Shown here: positions 33,261-44,662 of the stretch, piece by piece
Numbering within the stretch: the first letter of the stretch is position 1
How the letters are laid out: each line of letters starts with the position of its first letter
Origin: Okapia johnstoni
Taxonomy: Eukaryota > Chordata > Mammalia > Artiodactyla > Giraffidae
Length of the DNA stretch: 64,000 nt
Reading direction: 5' to 3'
Assembly: GCA_024291935.2 (NCBI GenBank)
Contig: CM044318.1
Span: forward strand, 86,254,001 to 86,318,000
The notes under the pieces: model-generated
The model's database searches: none
Told to the model about the DNA's origin: nothing
The model's input: the letters and a program-made list of their open reading frames with translations, nothing else
Made by a program: the position numbers and the translations under genes

Positions 33261-35796
33261 CAGAGCATCCCTCCTGAGGAATTATCTTCTTCCCGCTGCT
33301 CAGGCCCGCACTCTCCTGGACCCCCGGCCCGACGGCTCATGGGCATGGCTGGCTCAGACCCCTTAGTCCTTGCCTCAGACGTCCACTCACCTGAAGCTGT
33401 AGACACAGGACTTGCGGAAGGCCCGTGGCCACCCCGTCTCATCCCCACCACGCTTCCTTTCTGTGGTGGAGGCTGTTCCAGATAACACGGTCCATCCTCA
33501 CAAAGAACGTCCGCTCACCCTGCAGTGTCTGTGAGGCGCTGCCCTCGAGGTGTGTGGGCACAGTGCCCGCCTGTGGGCTGCGTTCCCGGTGGTGAGTCCA
33601 GGGGCCGCTGTCTGCACCTCCTGGGTCAGTGCTGGGCTGGACCACCCGGCCTCTGTTCTGCGGCTGCAGCCGTGGTGACTGGTGGCCCCGAGCCTTGCCC
33701 CTGCCTGGGACTGGGCACTGCTTGGCAAACTCCTGATTAAATGATCTGCTTACCCTCAGATTTGTTTGTTGCATGAGGGACATCCCCTCAGCCACCGTGA
33801 GGCTCCTACACGGCCAGAGGATGCTCCAAACCACTCATCCGGGTGCTGCCCCCATCAAGCTCCTTGAACAGAGATTTCAATATAGTGGCAGGGTGTCAAA
33901 GGGCAACCTCCTGCAAGCTCTCCCAGGAAAATGCTATAAATTTCTGCCCAGAGTATTGCAGGAATCCATGTGGGAAGCACCTTTGATTTGAGCTTCTCTT
34001 TGGAGTGTGTGTGAGCTCTCTGGGTGAGAGAAGAAAATTTGCCCCCGAAAATTTCCTCCTGACCCTGTACAAAACAAGACTATTTTCATCAAATATACCT
34101 GAGCCCTTACAGCGAAGAAGGCTTTGAATTTTGAAGGAGGCGTTGTGTTCTACAAACGTCTTTCCAGAATGACCTTGGGAGGAATTGACAGCCTCGCCGG
34201 TCCCAGCCTCAATAACTCAGCATGCATGCTGTTGACACCTCTGTCACTCTCCTTCGCGTCCATACCCAGTCGGGAGCTCCTAGCCCCGCTCTGAGAATGA
34301 GATCTGCCTCCAGTGAGGACCCGACCGCAGCTCCGCAGACGACCGCCTCAGGAGCATCAGTGGTTTGGGAATGAGCATTCTGGCGGGTTTGTTACGGATC
34401 AATTGCTTCTTTGTTGCCGTGTTTCACTGTAATTATGATTATTAGCTTTCCATGCGTGGGGTGGACAGGATAGGCTTGGTGCTCAAATATTTGAAAAGAC
34501 TTGTCCCCAGTGAAGAAGAAACCCCCGTCATTCCAGTACACAGAGGCTGGCAAGCACAGTGGTCAGAGCCATGGCTGCGCTCCATCACCTGGTACCCAAG
34601 ACAAAGTGTCGAGAGGGCTGGTGAAGAGCCCCAGGCACTTTCTTGCTGAAAATACTTACGAACCTGCAAATAGTGCAACTTAACAAAAGCCTATTTTTGA
34701 GGTTGACTTTATGATACATTACGAGCATTCTTCTAGCTTGCCATCTTTCGTGTTTTATCTGTCTTGCAGCTGAAGCAAAACTTAAAAACCCAAATCCGTG
34801 CCTGTTCACAGCTCCACTAGAGGTCTGCACCTGGACACACGTCAGTGCCAAGGTGGGCACTGAGATGCTTCACTCCGTCAAGGCTTCTTCTCTAAACAGG
34901 CTGCTCTTGTGAACAGCTGGAGCTGCCTCCCAGTCCCGCAGGAAAACGGTCCTAGTATTTTATGGTTATTAACCTCCCGTTATTAAGTTCTCAGTGCGGT
35001 TGTGCTACCCGTGCTGTGATTTGTTACTTGTGAATATTAAGTGTTGCCCTTATTGAGAACATATTTTTCTCTTTATGAGCATCCCGGAACTGCAAGCCTC
35101 CAGCCGCGAGGTGAGGGTGGCAGGGAGTGGAGCTCAGCATGATCTGTCACATGGGCAGAGGTCGGGGCATCTGGAGGCGATCAGCCCAAGGCTATCTCTT
35201 GTCCTCCTGGGGTCTCTGTGGGCCGGCCCCGGCCTTCCTGCAGAGGGTGAGGGGCAGGAATGAGACAGCCCGTGACCGCAGGCACAGAAGGAAGGACAGT
35301 GGGGCATGCGCAGCGGTGCGGGGGTGGCTTTGCAACTCCAGGCTGCAGTCCAGCTGCTGTGGGGTTTTCCCTGCTTGACACCGGGGCTGAGTCCTTGCTC
35401 TTCATCTCCTCCCACTCCCCAAGCATGTGAAAGGTGCCCAGGGCCCATGGGCATGCGTCCAGGGCGTGGTCCTTTGCCAGCAGCAGCAGAACAGCCCCTA
35501 CAGGTGCCACGTGACTGAGCCATCACCTGGGGTGAGTCACCTGCTGAGCCTCCCAGGACGGGGAGCTGTTTCCAGCTGCTCATCTGAAGGTGACCTTTTC
35601 ACTTGGATTGAGACCTCTGGGAAATGACTCTTCCTCTTTTGAGAAAAGAATTAACATTTAATTTCCTATTTCAGTAACAGAAGGTCTTTTCGTGTTTTTC
35701 TGTTACTAAGCTATACATCTTGGCCTTCCCACAAAAACCTGTGACTTCTCCAAGATTTGTGAACAGGAGGCGCACTAAGCTGCCAAGAAAGCAAGC
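33261..35796. other. Unique DNA, no gene recognised
   Basis: 2.5 kb without a recognised repeat. The parts near 33850-34000 and 34375-34460 (TTTCACTGTAATTATGATTA) are complex AT-rich DNA of the kind often conserved. The part at 35090-35620 is GC-rich with overlapping meaningless frames. Confidence 0.45.
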
Positions 35797-36650
35797 ATGC
35801 ATGTGTGTGTATCTGTGTGAGTGTGTGTGAATGCACGTGTGTGCACGTGCATGTATGTGTATGAGTGTGTGTGAGTGCATGTGTGTGGGATCGCATGTGT
35901 GTGAATGCATGTGTATGAGTGCAGATGTGTGAGCATGTGTGTGTGTGCGCGGACATGCATGTGTGAGCGGATGTGTGTGAGTGCATGTCTGTGAGCATGT
36001 GTGTATATGTGTGTGTGTGCATGTGTCTGAGTATGTGTGTGAATGTCTGTGTGTGTGTTCATGTGTGTGTGTGAGCACATGTGCGTGAGTGCATGTCTGA
36101 GTGCCTGTGTGTGTATAAGCACACGTGTATGAGTGTGTGTGTGTCTGTATGAGTGTGTGTGTGTGAGTGCATGTTTGTGAAGCGCGTGTGTGAGCATGTG
36201 AGCACATGTGCGTGAGCATGTGTGTGTGTGTGCAAGCACGTGTGTGTGAGCTCATGTGTGTGAGCACGTGTGTGTGCGTGAGTGTGTGTGTGTCTGTGTG
36301 TGTGGGGATGCATGTGTGTGAGTTCGTGTGTGTGTGTGAGTGAGTGCATGTGTGTGTGTGCACATACATGTGTGAGTGTGTATGTGTGAATGAATGTGAG
36401 TGCGTATGTGAGAGTGTGTGCATGTGTGAGTGTGTGTGAGTGCATATGTGTGTCAGCATGCGTGTGAATCTGTGAGTGTGTGTGTGAGTGCATGTGTGTG
36501 AGTGTATGAGTGTGAGAGTATGTGTGTTTGAGTGTGTGTGAGTGTGTGTGAGTGTGTGTGAGTGTGACTGTGTGTGTGAGTGTGAGAGTGTGTCTGTGAG
36601 TGTATATGTGAGTATGTGTGAGTGTGTGTTTGTGCATGTGTGTGAGTGTA

Positions 36651-36681
<31 letters not shown>

Positions 36682-36730
36682 AGTACGTGTGTGTGAGTAC
36701 GTGTGTGTGAGTGTGAGTGTGTGTATGTGT
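35797..36730. repeat. 930-bp imperfect TG-rich array
   Basis: The plus strand is almost entirely alternating purine-pyrimidine DNA: TGTGTG interspersed with GAGTG, CATG, TGCA and occasional CGTG steps. Higher-order motifs such as TGTGTGAGTGCATG recur. The left two-thirds are richer in CATG/TGCA and the right third in GAGTGTG. On the minus strand it yields long histidine/threonine frames (for example 35671-36459 and 36059-36817), which are artefacts. Such DNA readily adopts Z-form. Confidence 0.97.
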
Positions 36731-37120
36731 CAGGCACCTGTGGGCTGAGAGGCCACAAGGGGGCCGGTGCAGTCCAGAAGAAGTCTGTCCACACTGGCCC
36801 AGGTGGGCTGCACACATGTCCCCCCCCCAGGATGAGCAAAGAAGGGGGCTGTCCTGGGTGCGGATTCTTCCTGTGAGATGAGTCTGATGAGATTAAGGAG
36901 ACAGGTTGCTGCCTCAACAGACCTTCATCCGGTGGGAGAAGACAGACATTATATCAAATAATTCATAAGTCATAGTTTAACTGTAGTTGAGAGAAGTGTA
37001 AAGAGCAAACCATCCTGAAGGTACAGAGATCCTGGGCTGTCTTCTGAGTTGTCTGAAAATGGAGGCCCCTGCACCAGCACCATCTCCTACAGGGCACCCC
37101 CACACCTGCAGCAGGTCGGT
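36731..37120. other. Unique DNA between two tandem arrays
   Basis: About 390 bp of ordinary sequence with a C10 run at 36821-36829 region. No repeat or exon is recognised. Confidence 0.5.
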
Positions 37121-37360
37121 AGGGAGCTGGTCATACCAGCAGGACCACCTCTACTCAGTCAGGGAGCTGGGCATCCCAGCAGGACTGCCTCTACCCGGTC
37201 AGGGAGCTGGGCATCCCAGCAGGACCACCTCTATCCAGTCAGGGAGCTGGGCATCCCAGCAGGACCGCCTCTACTCAGTCAGGGAGTTGGGCATCCCAGC
37301 AGGACCGCCTCTACTCAGTCAGGGAGCTGGGCATCCCAGGAGGACTGCCTCTACCCGGTC
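37121..37360. repeat. Minisatellite, six exact-length 40-bp units
   Basis: Units begin at 37121, 37161, 37201, 37241, 37281 and 37321, all exactly 40 bp with no indel. Each starts AGGGAGCTGGGCATCCCAGC (unit 1 has TCATACCAGC, unit 5 AGTTGG, unit 6 CCCAGG). Each then reads AGGACCGCCTCTACTCAGTC with C/T substitutions. The core CTGGG-CAT-CCCAG is a perfect inverted repeat with a 3-base spacer. As 40 is not a multiple of 3, the frames rotate. Two plus-strand frames (37049-37402 and 37059-37514) stay open by chance. Confidence 0.97.
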
Positions 37361-40300
37361 ACCATGTGCAGCGGCTGGGAGGCAGGGGCTGGGAGGGGCT
37401 GACTCGGGGGCAGACCAGGATTTGCCCTGGACATTGGGGCTGCTTGCAAACCTCAGCTTGGGGATCTGCCCTGTGAGAGCACGTGAGGTTTTGCTGGATT
37501 TCCAATCAGACTGATGAGTGGAGGTGGCTCTTCTAAATGAATCACATCATCAAGACTCTGAAGTTGAAGGTGTCTTCTTGGAGGGTGCGGGGAGCGAGCG
37601 GGCAGCATCCAGTTCAAGCTGCTCTCCCCCAGGTAACAGGAACTGATTGCTGTCTGCTTCAAAATCAAAGTTGATAATGTTGTAGTAGAAAGAGCATTTA
37701 TTTCCATAATAAGTTCTTTTGGAAAAGAATTTGAGAACGTCCTGATCCTGTCACCCATTCTGAAAAGTGAAACCATCTTTGACAATGTATTGGGACGGTG
37801 TTCCCTGAAGCCCAGATGCCGTGGATGCGGTCATTTGTCCCCACGGAGGCTGAGCAGAGACAGGATGCTGGCCAGGGGCTGCAGATCCCCCTCATCTGGT
37901 GGAGAAGCCAAAGCTTTGCAGGAAGAGAAGGTGGTCCTTGAGCTGTCAACCCTCCTCCAAAGCAACTGAGAACTGCTTTGCTATAAAGAAGCATGGTGCC
38001 TTTCAAACGCCGCTTCCAGTCCACGAACGAATCCTGTTTTCATTTCAGAGAGCAGCGCAGTCATGGGGAGATTTTAGAAGCTGGAAAGGACGCGGAGACC
38101 ATCCCCTGCGAGTCTCTCCTTTCACACGTCTCGGCCGAGAAGTCAGAAGGCAAAGATGGTGAATGGGCGAGAGGTGGCGATTCGGGCCGTCACTTTCCTC
38201 CCCTCTGGCTGCGCTCAGGTCTCTTTGTCATCTCCTTCTAAAATCTCCTTTCTGCTTTTAAAGCAAGGTTTAATCCAAATGATCTGCAGGGATAAGCAGA
38301 GTGATTTGAGGCACAGATCGGGGGTCCCTAGGAAGCCCACCCCAATCCCCAGGCAACACAAGTCTCACCGCCACCCCTGCCCCCAGAGGGCCCTCAGCAG
38401 ACCCTGGTGGTTCACTACTTTCCTCCTGGCTCTGCACCAACCCCACAGGCACAGGGGCCCGACGGCTGACCCACAGAGAGGGCTCCAGGCCCTCAGGGCC
38501 TTGCAGAGGGCGCTGGGAGCGGGTGAGCTGAGCGGCGGCGGCTGGATCTCCTGGAGGTGGCGCCAAAGGCCCAGGTCAGATGCGACTCCTGGGGTCACCC
38601 GCTCCTCTCTGCGGCAGTGAGGGGCGTCCCGGGCAGGGGGAATCTTGTTCTCAAGGTCTCACTTCTCCCCACTGCACGCCTCCACCCTCTGCCTGATTTG
38701 AGTGATTTTGTATCGGGTGAGACACCGTGTTTATGCAACAGCACCTTCCCCTGAATTTCTCATGTGGATAGCTCTGAAAAGGCAGTAACTCCTCCTGAGT
38801 TTCTATCATTGGACTTGATCTGTGACACTGAACTTGGAATCTCAGTAGAGATTAACTTGAACTTGAAAATATTCCACAGTGGACAGAGAGGGGACGCCCT
38901 GTGGGGACCCACTATAAACGGGCTCTGAAAATGCGGCTCTTCTTGCCTCGTCGCTGGTGGGGCATCTCTCAGAGTTCGACGGCCTGGTGGGAGCAGATGG
39001 AGAGTCCTGCTGTGAGTGCCCCTGTGGGATCCACCATCACTACGACTTCCTCCAGAGTCAGACGTTCCATCTACGAGTCCTAGATTCCTTTCAGTTAAAT
39101 ATGTCATCAAACACGAGTTGGATTTTAAAAACAATTGCCGGCTCCCTGGGCCATTCCAGTTCAGTCACACCTTCTAAGTGTGTTGTACCCGTGACCAAAT
39201 CAAGTCCCATCAAAGCAGAGGGTCAGAGTGCACGCTGCTCTGGGGACAGAAATGGTTCTTGTCCAGGAGAGAGGCTTTGACGTTGGTGACCGATGAGCTC
39301 CATCAGCTGGACCCAAGAGTCGGGAATCGGCTGACTTGATGGCCAGGTCTTCCTGTAAAAGACTCTGAGCTATGGGATGGGGTGGTGGACACTGAGGCTG
39401 GTCATCTCTTCGTCCACCCAACTTTTATCAGATGCTTCTACGCCCACACTTCTTGCCCTGTGAACACAGAATGTGATGGAATTAAGGCTCAAGGATGTGG
39501 GTTGCGGTATTAATGGGCTAATTCTACCTAAAAACTTTATTTGCACGTGAAGTCAGAAGTCATGATCCCTTTCTCTTTTCGAGACTAAAATCACGTACTT
39601 TAAGCTCATGAGCCTGAGACCAGCTTTTCGCCCCTGCCTTTGTGGGGAGCTCTCTGTAGGTTGGCTGGTTCCTCCCGGTCTCGGGGGGCTGTGTCTCGCT
39701 GGGCGGGGGGAGCCCCTCCCTGAACAGCGAATCCTGCTCTTTTTCTGCATTTTTAACCCCTCACCCTCCTTTCTCTCTTGCTGCTGAATTTGGAGGGCAG
39801 CTGTAGTAACGTTCCCAACAAAATTGAAAAGTTTAGCTCTTCCTGTAGTCATTCAGCAAGACGGTGGGGTGTGACATACTAGGGTTGTAAGTTTTGGGGG
39901 CTAATTTCATGAAGACTGACTCCCTTAAGTTAAGACTCGTTTGGTAGATGAAGGACACCCCCTCCCCAGGCCCCGTCTGTGCCCCTGGCTCACCTCCTAA
40001 TTCCTCAGCCTCAGGAAGCCCTGTCGGCTTGGCAGCCCTCATGTGGGGCACGGAGCCCGCCCGATGTGCCATGACCGTGCTGACGCTACTCTCAGGCTGA
40101 CAGACCACGTCCGCAATCGTCCCTGCCGTGTCCCGCTGTGGCTCCCGGGAGACAGCTCCCAGGCCTTCTGGTTGTATTTCCACTGGCCTTATCATTGTTA
40201 CGTTGTAGGGGCCTCCAAAGAAACTCCTGTTGGTGACACTAGGACTGAACTGGCTGGTGCTGGATTTCTTGAAATTAACCAAACTATTTTTACCTCTATC

Positions 40301-40827
40301 AAATTCAAGCCCAACCAAAAGCCACACTTTCATTGTCTTCTGATGCTGGGTTTCAAAGAGAAGACAGGGAACTAGAGGAGAGCTAGTGAAGCTTACCTGA
40401 GATTTCCGCTCCTGGAGCTGGGTTTCCCTTGACTGGAGTGAACTCCTCTTTAACATGCCAGGATCGCCGTGGCAGGAAGTCTCACGGATGGTTTCTGACT
40501 CTACCAGCCTGAGACTGGTTTCTAATAGCAAAGTGTGCAGATGAGATGAGTACAGTGGTTCCATCTTCTTTCCTGGGATCTCGGACAGAGCAGACTAGGG
40601 GACTGTGTGAAGCTCCCAGAACCATCAGCCAGTGGAAGGGTGGAGGGTGCCCGCCCAGCGTGGTACCCATGTGACACAGTAGGGTCAAGTCCCCACCTGC
40701 GTTTCCATTGGTCCAGGCATCTGGCGGATCTTCAAGGCATCTCAACTTAAAGACCAGCATGTCTGGCTTGACTAAAGACCAAACTGTGGATGAGCCCATT
40801 TGCATTTTTATTTCAAAGGAACATCAG
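37361..40827. other. Unique DNA, no supported gene
   Basis: 3.5 kb, the longest repeat-free stretch noted. Around 37640-37740 and 38760-38880 it is AT-rich and complex. The phrase near 38070-38110 (TTTTAGAAGCTGGAAAGGAC) is reminiscent of an ancient mammalian SINE but too short to call. A minus-strand open frame at 39833-40564 is listed separately. Confidence 0.45.
39833..40564 (-). other. 243-codon open frame in unique DNA, coding status unsupported
   Basis: This is the longest stop-free ATG frame in sequence that is neither a recognised repeat nor strongly GC-rich. Amino-acid composition is balanced and not dominated by proline or glycine, but I recognise no domain, signal peptide or membrane segment. 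A good splice-donor sequence, CTCAG|GTAAGC on the minus strand, interrupts it at 40397/40396. A pyrimidine-containing stretch ending CTATTAG precedes 40521, so the strand might instead carry a 125-nt exon (40521-40397). A chance ORF remains the default reading. Confidence 0.12.
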
Positions 40828-41029
40828 GCTTCCCTCATAGCTCAGTCGGTAAAGAATCTGCCTGCAATGCAGGAGACCTGGGTTCGATCCCTGGGTTGCA
40901 AAGATCCCCTGGAGAAGGAAGTGGCAACCCGCTCCAGTATCCTTGCCTGGAGAATCCCAGTGACAGAGGAGCCTGATGGTCTACAGTCCATGGGGTTGCA
41001 GAGTCGGACACGACTGAGTAATTAAACCA
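40828..41029 (+). mobile_element. Bov-tA SINE with perfect B box
   Basis: Plus strand, head GGCTTCCCTCATAGCTCAGT at 40828, with a perfect pol III B box GGTTCGATCC at 40881-40890. The A-box region is also close to tRNA consensus. The tail ends CGACTGAGTAATTAAACC. It is low in divergence and so probably young. No clean target duplication was found. Confidence 0.95.
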
Positions 41030-41614
41030 CCACCTCAGTGTCTGAGCACCAGTTCCGTGGCTTCCATCCAGATTACGTTCCTGCCCTGGAGTCGAGCCCG
41101 TGGGTCCCCTGGAGCCTGTGATTCAGTCACGGGGCGGCCACGTTTCTCAGGTTACCTCCTCGGCCACTGCTGTGGTTTGCTTGTGGGGCCTAGAAGGGTG
41201 ATTTCTGTACATTTCTTATTTGTATACCTCCACTTGGAAGACAAGTGACGTGCTATTTGTGGACACCAACGAGAAATAGATTCTGGTTTTAGCTTTGAGG
41301 TCTTCCATTTCATATTCTCACCGGAGCTATCTGTGTTCCCCCACCGTGGTGTTTTCTGTCCCAGGGCCTTGGACATTCCTGCACGACCTCTTGAGTTCAG
41401 TAGGTGAGTCCCCGGGTGGCAGCAGGGTCACACCAGTGTAGACTGAGTCTGCATCCAGCCTCGTCTTCCACGTGGACTCCTCTTCTCCACGCACCACTTT
41501 AGGAACCGTGATTGTCCCCAGGGCTTTCCCCTCCGAGCCCACATTACTGCTTATTCTCACCCTCTTCTGACTTGGACACCTGTTTTCACCTCTCTCTGCC
41601 GTGAGCCTGTGTGG
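41030..41614. other. Unique DNA, no feature recognised
   Basis: No repeat or exon is recognised. Confidence 0.5.
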
Positions 41615-41930
41615 AAATTCATTCATTCATTCAGCCATCAAACATTTGCATACCTCCTGCTATGCACTGGGCTTCCCTGGTGGCTCAGAGGTAAAGAATC
41701 TGCCAGCAGTGCAGGAGCCCCGAGTTCATTCCTGGGTAGGAAGATCCCCTGGAGAAGGGAATGGCCACTCACTCCAGCATTCTTGCTTGGAGAAGTCCAT
41801 GGACAGAGGAGCCTGGCGGGATACAGTCCATGGGGTTGCAAAGAGATGGACACAGCTGAGCAACTTTCACTATCATGCACTTGGTAATTTGATAGAAGAT
41901 AGAAATGAAAAACTTACAGTCCCTGACTCA
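41615..41930 (-). mobile_element. L2 LINE 3' end, interrupted by SINE
   Basis: ATTCATTCATTCATTCAGCC at 41619 followed by AAACATTTGCATACCTCCTGCTATGCACTGG is the complement of the L2 3' terminus. After the SINE, AAACTTACAGTCCCTGACTC near 41910 fits the next part of the same consensus. Divergence is high, as expected for L2. Confidence 0.6.
41671..41874 (+). mobile_element. Bov-tA SINE inserted in L2
   Basis: Plus strand, head GCTTCCCTGGTGGCTCAGAG and tail ending GAGCAACTTTCACTATC. Flanked by ATGCACTGG at 41662-41670 and ATGCACTTGG at 41875-41884, a slightly decayed target duplication. Confidence 0.93.
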
Positions 41931-42859
41931 GGGGGATTCATTGTGCCAGACTTTCTGAAAGAATCATCCCTTTATCCATCCTTTTTCCCTTCCAGTGGAC
42001 TTCTCCTGCAATCACATCACCCAGACTTCCTTCTTAAGGAAACCAGTATTTTCTGTGTTGCTCCATCCAAAAGAACATTTTAGTCTTTATCTTACTTCTC
42101 ATCCCCCTCGGACACATTCATCTCCCTGTGTCTGTGCTCCTGGTGCAGGGCAGGGGCTGTATCAGAGGCAGGAAAGGCCATGCTTTCTTAGAGGCTGACA
42201 GGTGGCAGTGGACTGTCCTGGGCTGGGAGGAAATCGCAGGGGGAACTAGATGGGGAGTTCACGGTGCTCCTCTCAGTGGGATTCCTGCTCCTAGGGCTCT
42301 TGCCTTGGTCCTCTCCTGCCTCTGCTCTTCCCCCACTGGGCACTGGGCAGAATCCTGTTCTCATCTCGCTGGTTTTGTCTCCTGTGGGTAAAAGACATCC
42401 TCAGGGTTCCCTGTGCCTTCCAGACACCGTGACAGCAGTGCTTCCCTCACCATTCAGACCTCCTCCAAGCCGGACTCCTGTCCACCTGCCTCCTGACAGC
42501 ACCACTGGAAAGTCTCCAGGAACTGTAACCTGAACGCGTCTCCCAGACTCCACTCACCCTCTCCTCCCCTTGCATCCCTCTCTTAATGATTATCACCCCA
42601 AACTTGGCAACAAGCAAGCCCGTGGGCGAAGCCTGTGTCTCCCCTGGAGTGCCCATTCTGGGGGGAGGCGGGGGGCACCAAGGATGCAGAGCTGAGGCCA
42701 GAACCCTCGCCCACGTCCAGCCCAGTTCTAGGCCTGGGAGTCTTCATCCTCCTTTATCTGAGCCCTGAATCATGCTCCCCCTGGATTGTCCTGGTCACCT
42801 CCTCTCTGCTTTCCTCCCATTGTCTTGGGCCCTGGGACACCCCAGCGAGGTGTTTCTAA
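41931..42859. other. Unique DNA, no gene recognised
   Basis: Pyrimidine-rich with many short frames. No repeat is confidently recognised and no exon is supported. Confidence 0.5.
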
Positions 42860-43240
42860 CAGCACAAACCAGACGGGGCCCCTCTCCTGCCCAAACCCTC
42901 TGATGTGTGGCATTGCCCTGATTGCCTGCCCACACTCTCCAGCCCTTCCCACCCTCAAGGGTCTCTCCTCCCCTCAGCACCCCCCACCAGCGTCCTGCAC
43001 TCTCCAGCTGCTGTGCTTGGGAGACCCTCCCCCTGGAGGTCTCCGTGTTGACCACCCCTGCCCGCCTTGGCTCCCGTAAGTTGCACCTTAGAGTCTCTCC
43101 CTAAGGCTGCATTCGATGCCTCGCAGATGTGAATGCTGTTAAAGGAAAACCTTACTGTGTTTAAGTATTTATTTCCCCTCTGCTTCCCTTGCTGTGAAGT
43201 AAACTTGCAGGAAGGAGAGTATGAGCTCATTTGCACCTGT
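42860..43240 (+). mobile_element. L2 LINE fragment, strongly decayed
   Basis: The order of CCTCTCCTGCCCAAACCCTC near 42880, ATTGCCCTGATTGCCTGCCC near 42912, CTCCAGCTGCTGTGCTTGGG near 43000 and TATTTATTTCCCCTCTGCTTC near 43165 follows the L2 3' ORF and UTR. It is too diverged to set exact ends. Confidence 0.45.
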
Positions 43241-44290
43241 GTCCCCGGGTCCTGGATGTAGGAGCCAGACCCTGCACGTGGACAAGCTGAAGGAGGTCGT
43301 CTCTGTGCCTTCCTCCAGCCCACCAGACCTGTCGGGACAGTGTTTCCTCCCTGCCAGGCTGGCGCTCCTTCGCTGGGCCTCTGTGTGGCCAGTGTTGCCT
43401 TCCGCACTGATGGGAAGCCCTGTGATGGATTCGCATCTCTACGGAGTGACAGTAACTGCAGCAGATTTGACGGCCACTCCCGGGGGATGGGGTTTCATCC
43501 AGTGTGCTGTTGACTGCCCTTCTCTCCTGATGACCATCAGAGAGAGAGTTTTCTTTTTCAAGTTTATGGCCTCAGTGGTTCGATTATAGTTATAGTGCCC
43601 CAAACAGCTGTTACTCTTTGCAACAATGGATCAGAAATGAAGCTGAGCCCAGGCTTAATGGAAACTGTCCCTTGAAAGGTTTGAATTTAGAACATTTATT
43701 CTCCATTAATTTCAAGTAGGCTCTAAATTGAGCAAAACATTCTCTGTCTTTCCTGCGCGTTGTGGGCTTTAGCTGATGAATGGATGCCGGTCTGCAGGCT
43801 CTGTCACCGGCTTTGAGGGTATGGATCTTCTCACTTGGGTGGGTGTGTACTCACCCACCCAACGTATGTCATCCCAGTGGGTTCTGGGCCCGCTGAGCCT
43901 AATCAGGCTGGCATGTGGCGTAGATTGGGATGCCTCAGCGGGGTGAAGTGACATTTAGTTTAATTGCTTGTGCAGACATGGGAGAGACACCGAGATGGAT
44001 GTGTGGGAGCCCTGCATGGGGAAGCAGGTGGCTGAAGACCCCTCCGGCACTCAGCCCTCCACCCGCCGCTCCCCTGCGGCATAACCTGACTTTGGGATCC
44101 CTAGCAGCTCCAGGAATTCTCCTGAGCACCGTGTGAGCGGTGATCCAGTGGGTGAGGGCTCGAAGCTGCATTTGCATCAACTTCATATGAAGTTGAGAAA
44201 GCGCCAATAATGACTCATGATGGGAGAGCGAGTGCAGGTGGTCTGGTGTTGGTGTATAGCCTGTCCCTGCCTGCAGTGCGTGGGTGGCTG
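43241..44290. other. Unique DNA, no gene recognised
   Basis: No repeat or exon is recognised. GTGGGTGGGTGTGTACTCACCCACCC near 43837-43860 forms a GGGTG/CACCC inverted repeat that could make a small hairpin. Confidence 0.5.
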
Positions 44291-44662
44291 CTGTTCAGTT
44301 GCTCAGTCATGTCTGGCTCTTTGCAACCTCATAGACTGAAGCACTTCCCTTTCCTTCAGGATCGCCCAGAGCTTGCTCAAACTCATATCCATTTAGTCAG
44401 TGATGCCATCCAACCATCTCATCCTCTGTCACCCCCTTCTCTTTTTGCCTCAGTCTTTCCCAGCATCAGGGTCTTTTCTAATGAGTCAGCTCTTTGCATC
44501 ACGTGGCCAAAGTATTGGAGCTTCAGCTTCAGCATCATTTGTTCCAATGAATGTTCAGGGTTGATTTCCTTTAGGATTGACTGCTTTGATCTTTCAGTCT
44601 AAGGGACTCCCAAGAGTCTTCTCCAGCACTACAGTTCAAAAACATCACTTCTTCTGCGTTCA
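44291..44662 (-). mobile_element. BovB LINE 3' fragment
   Basis: The minus-strand BovB 3' terminus begins at 44291 (CTGTTCAGTTGCTCAGTCAT) and runs back to about 44662, where the match stops at TGCGTTCAGTGAG. It is 5'-truncated, with small deletions and many substitutions compared with other copies here, so it is an older insertion. Confidence 0.92.

Noticed and set aside
35671..36817. Long histidine/threonine-rich frames on the minus strand
   Set aside because: Translation of the TG-rich array; low complexity and present in several frames at once.
37121..37360. CRISPR-like appearance of regular repeats
   Set aside because: Units are contiguous with no variable spacers, and the genome is a ruminant; same reasoning for 29221-29547 and 62467-62640.
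37049..37514. Plus-strand frames through the 40-bp array
   Set aside because: Two overlapping frames are open simultaneously and the 40-bp unit rotates the frame; explained by a stop-poor repeat unit.
40828..41029. Possible tRNA gene because of a perfect B box GGTTCGATCC
   Set aside because: It is the tRNA-like head of a Bov-tA SINE with the usual BovB-derived tail; no cloverleaf with paired acceptor stem was found.
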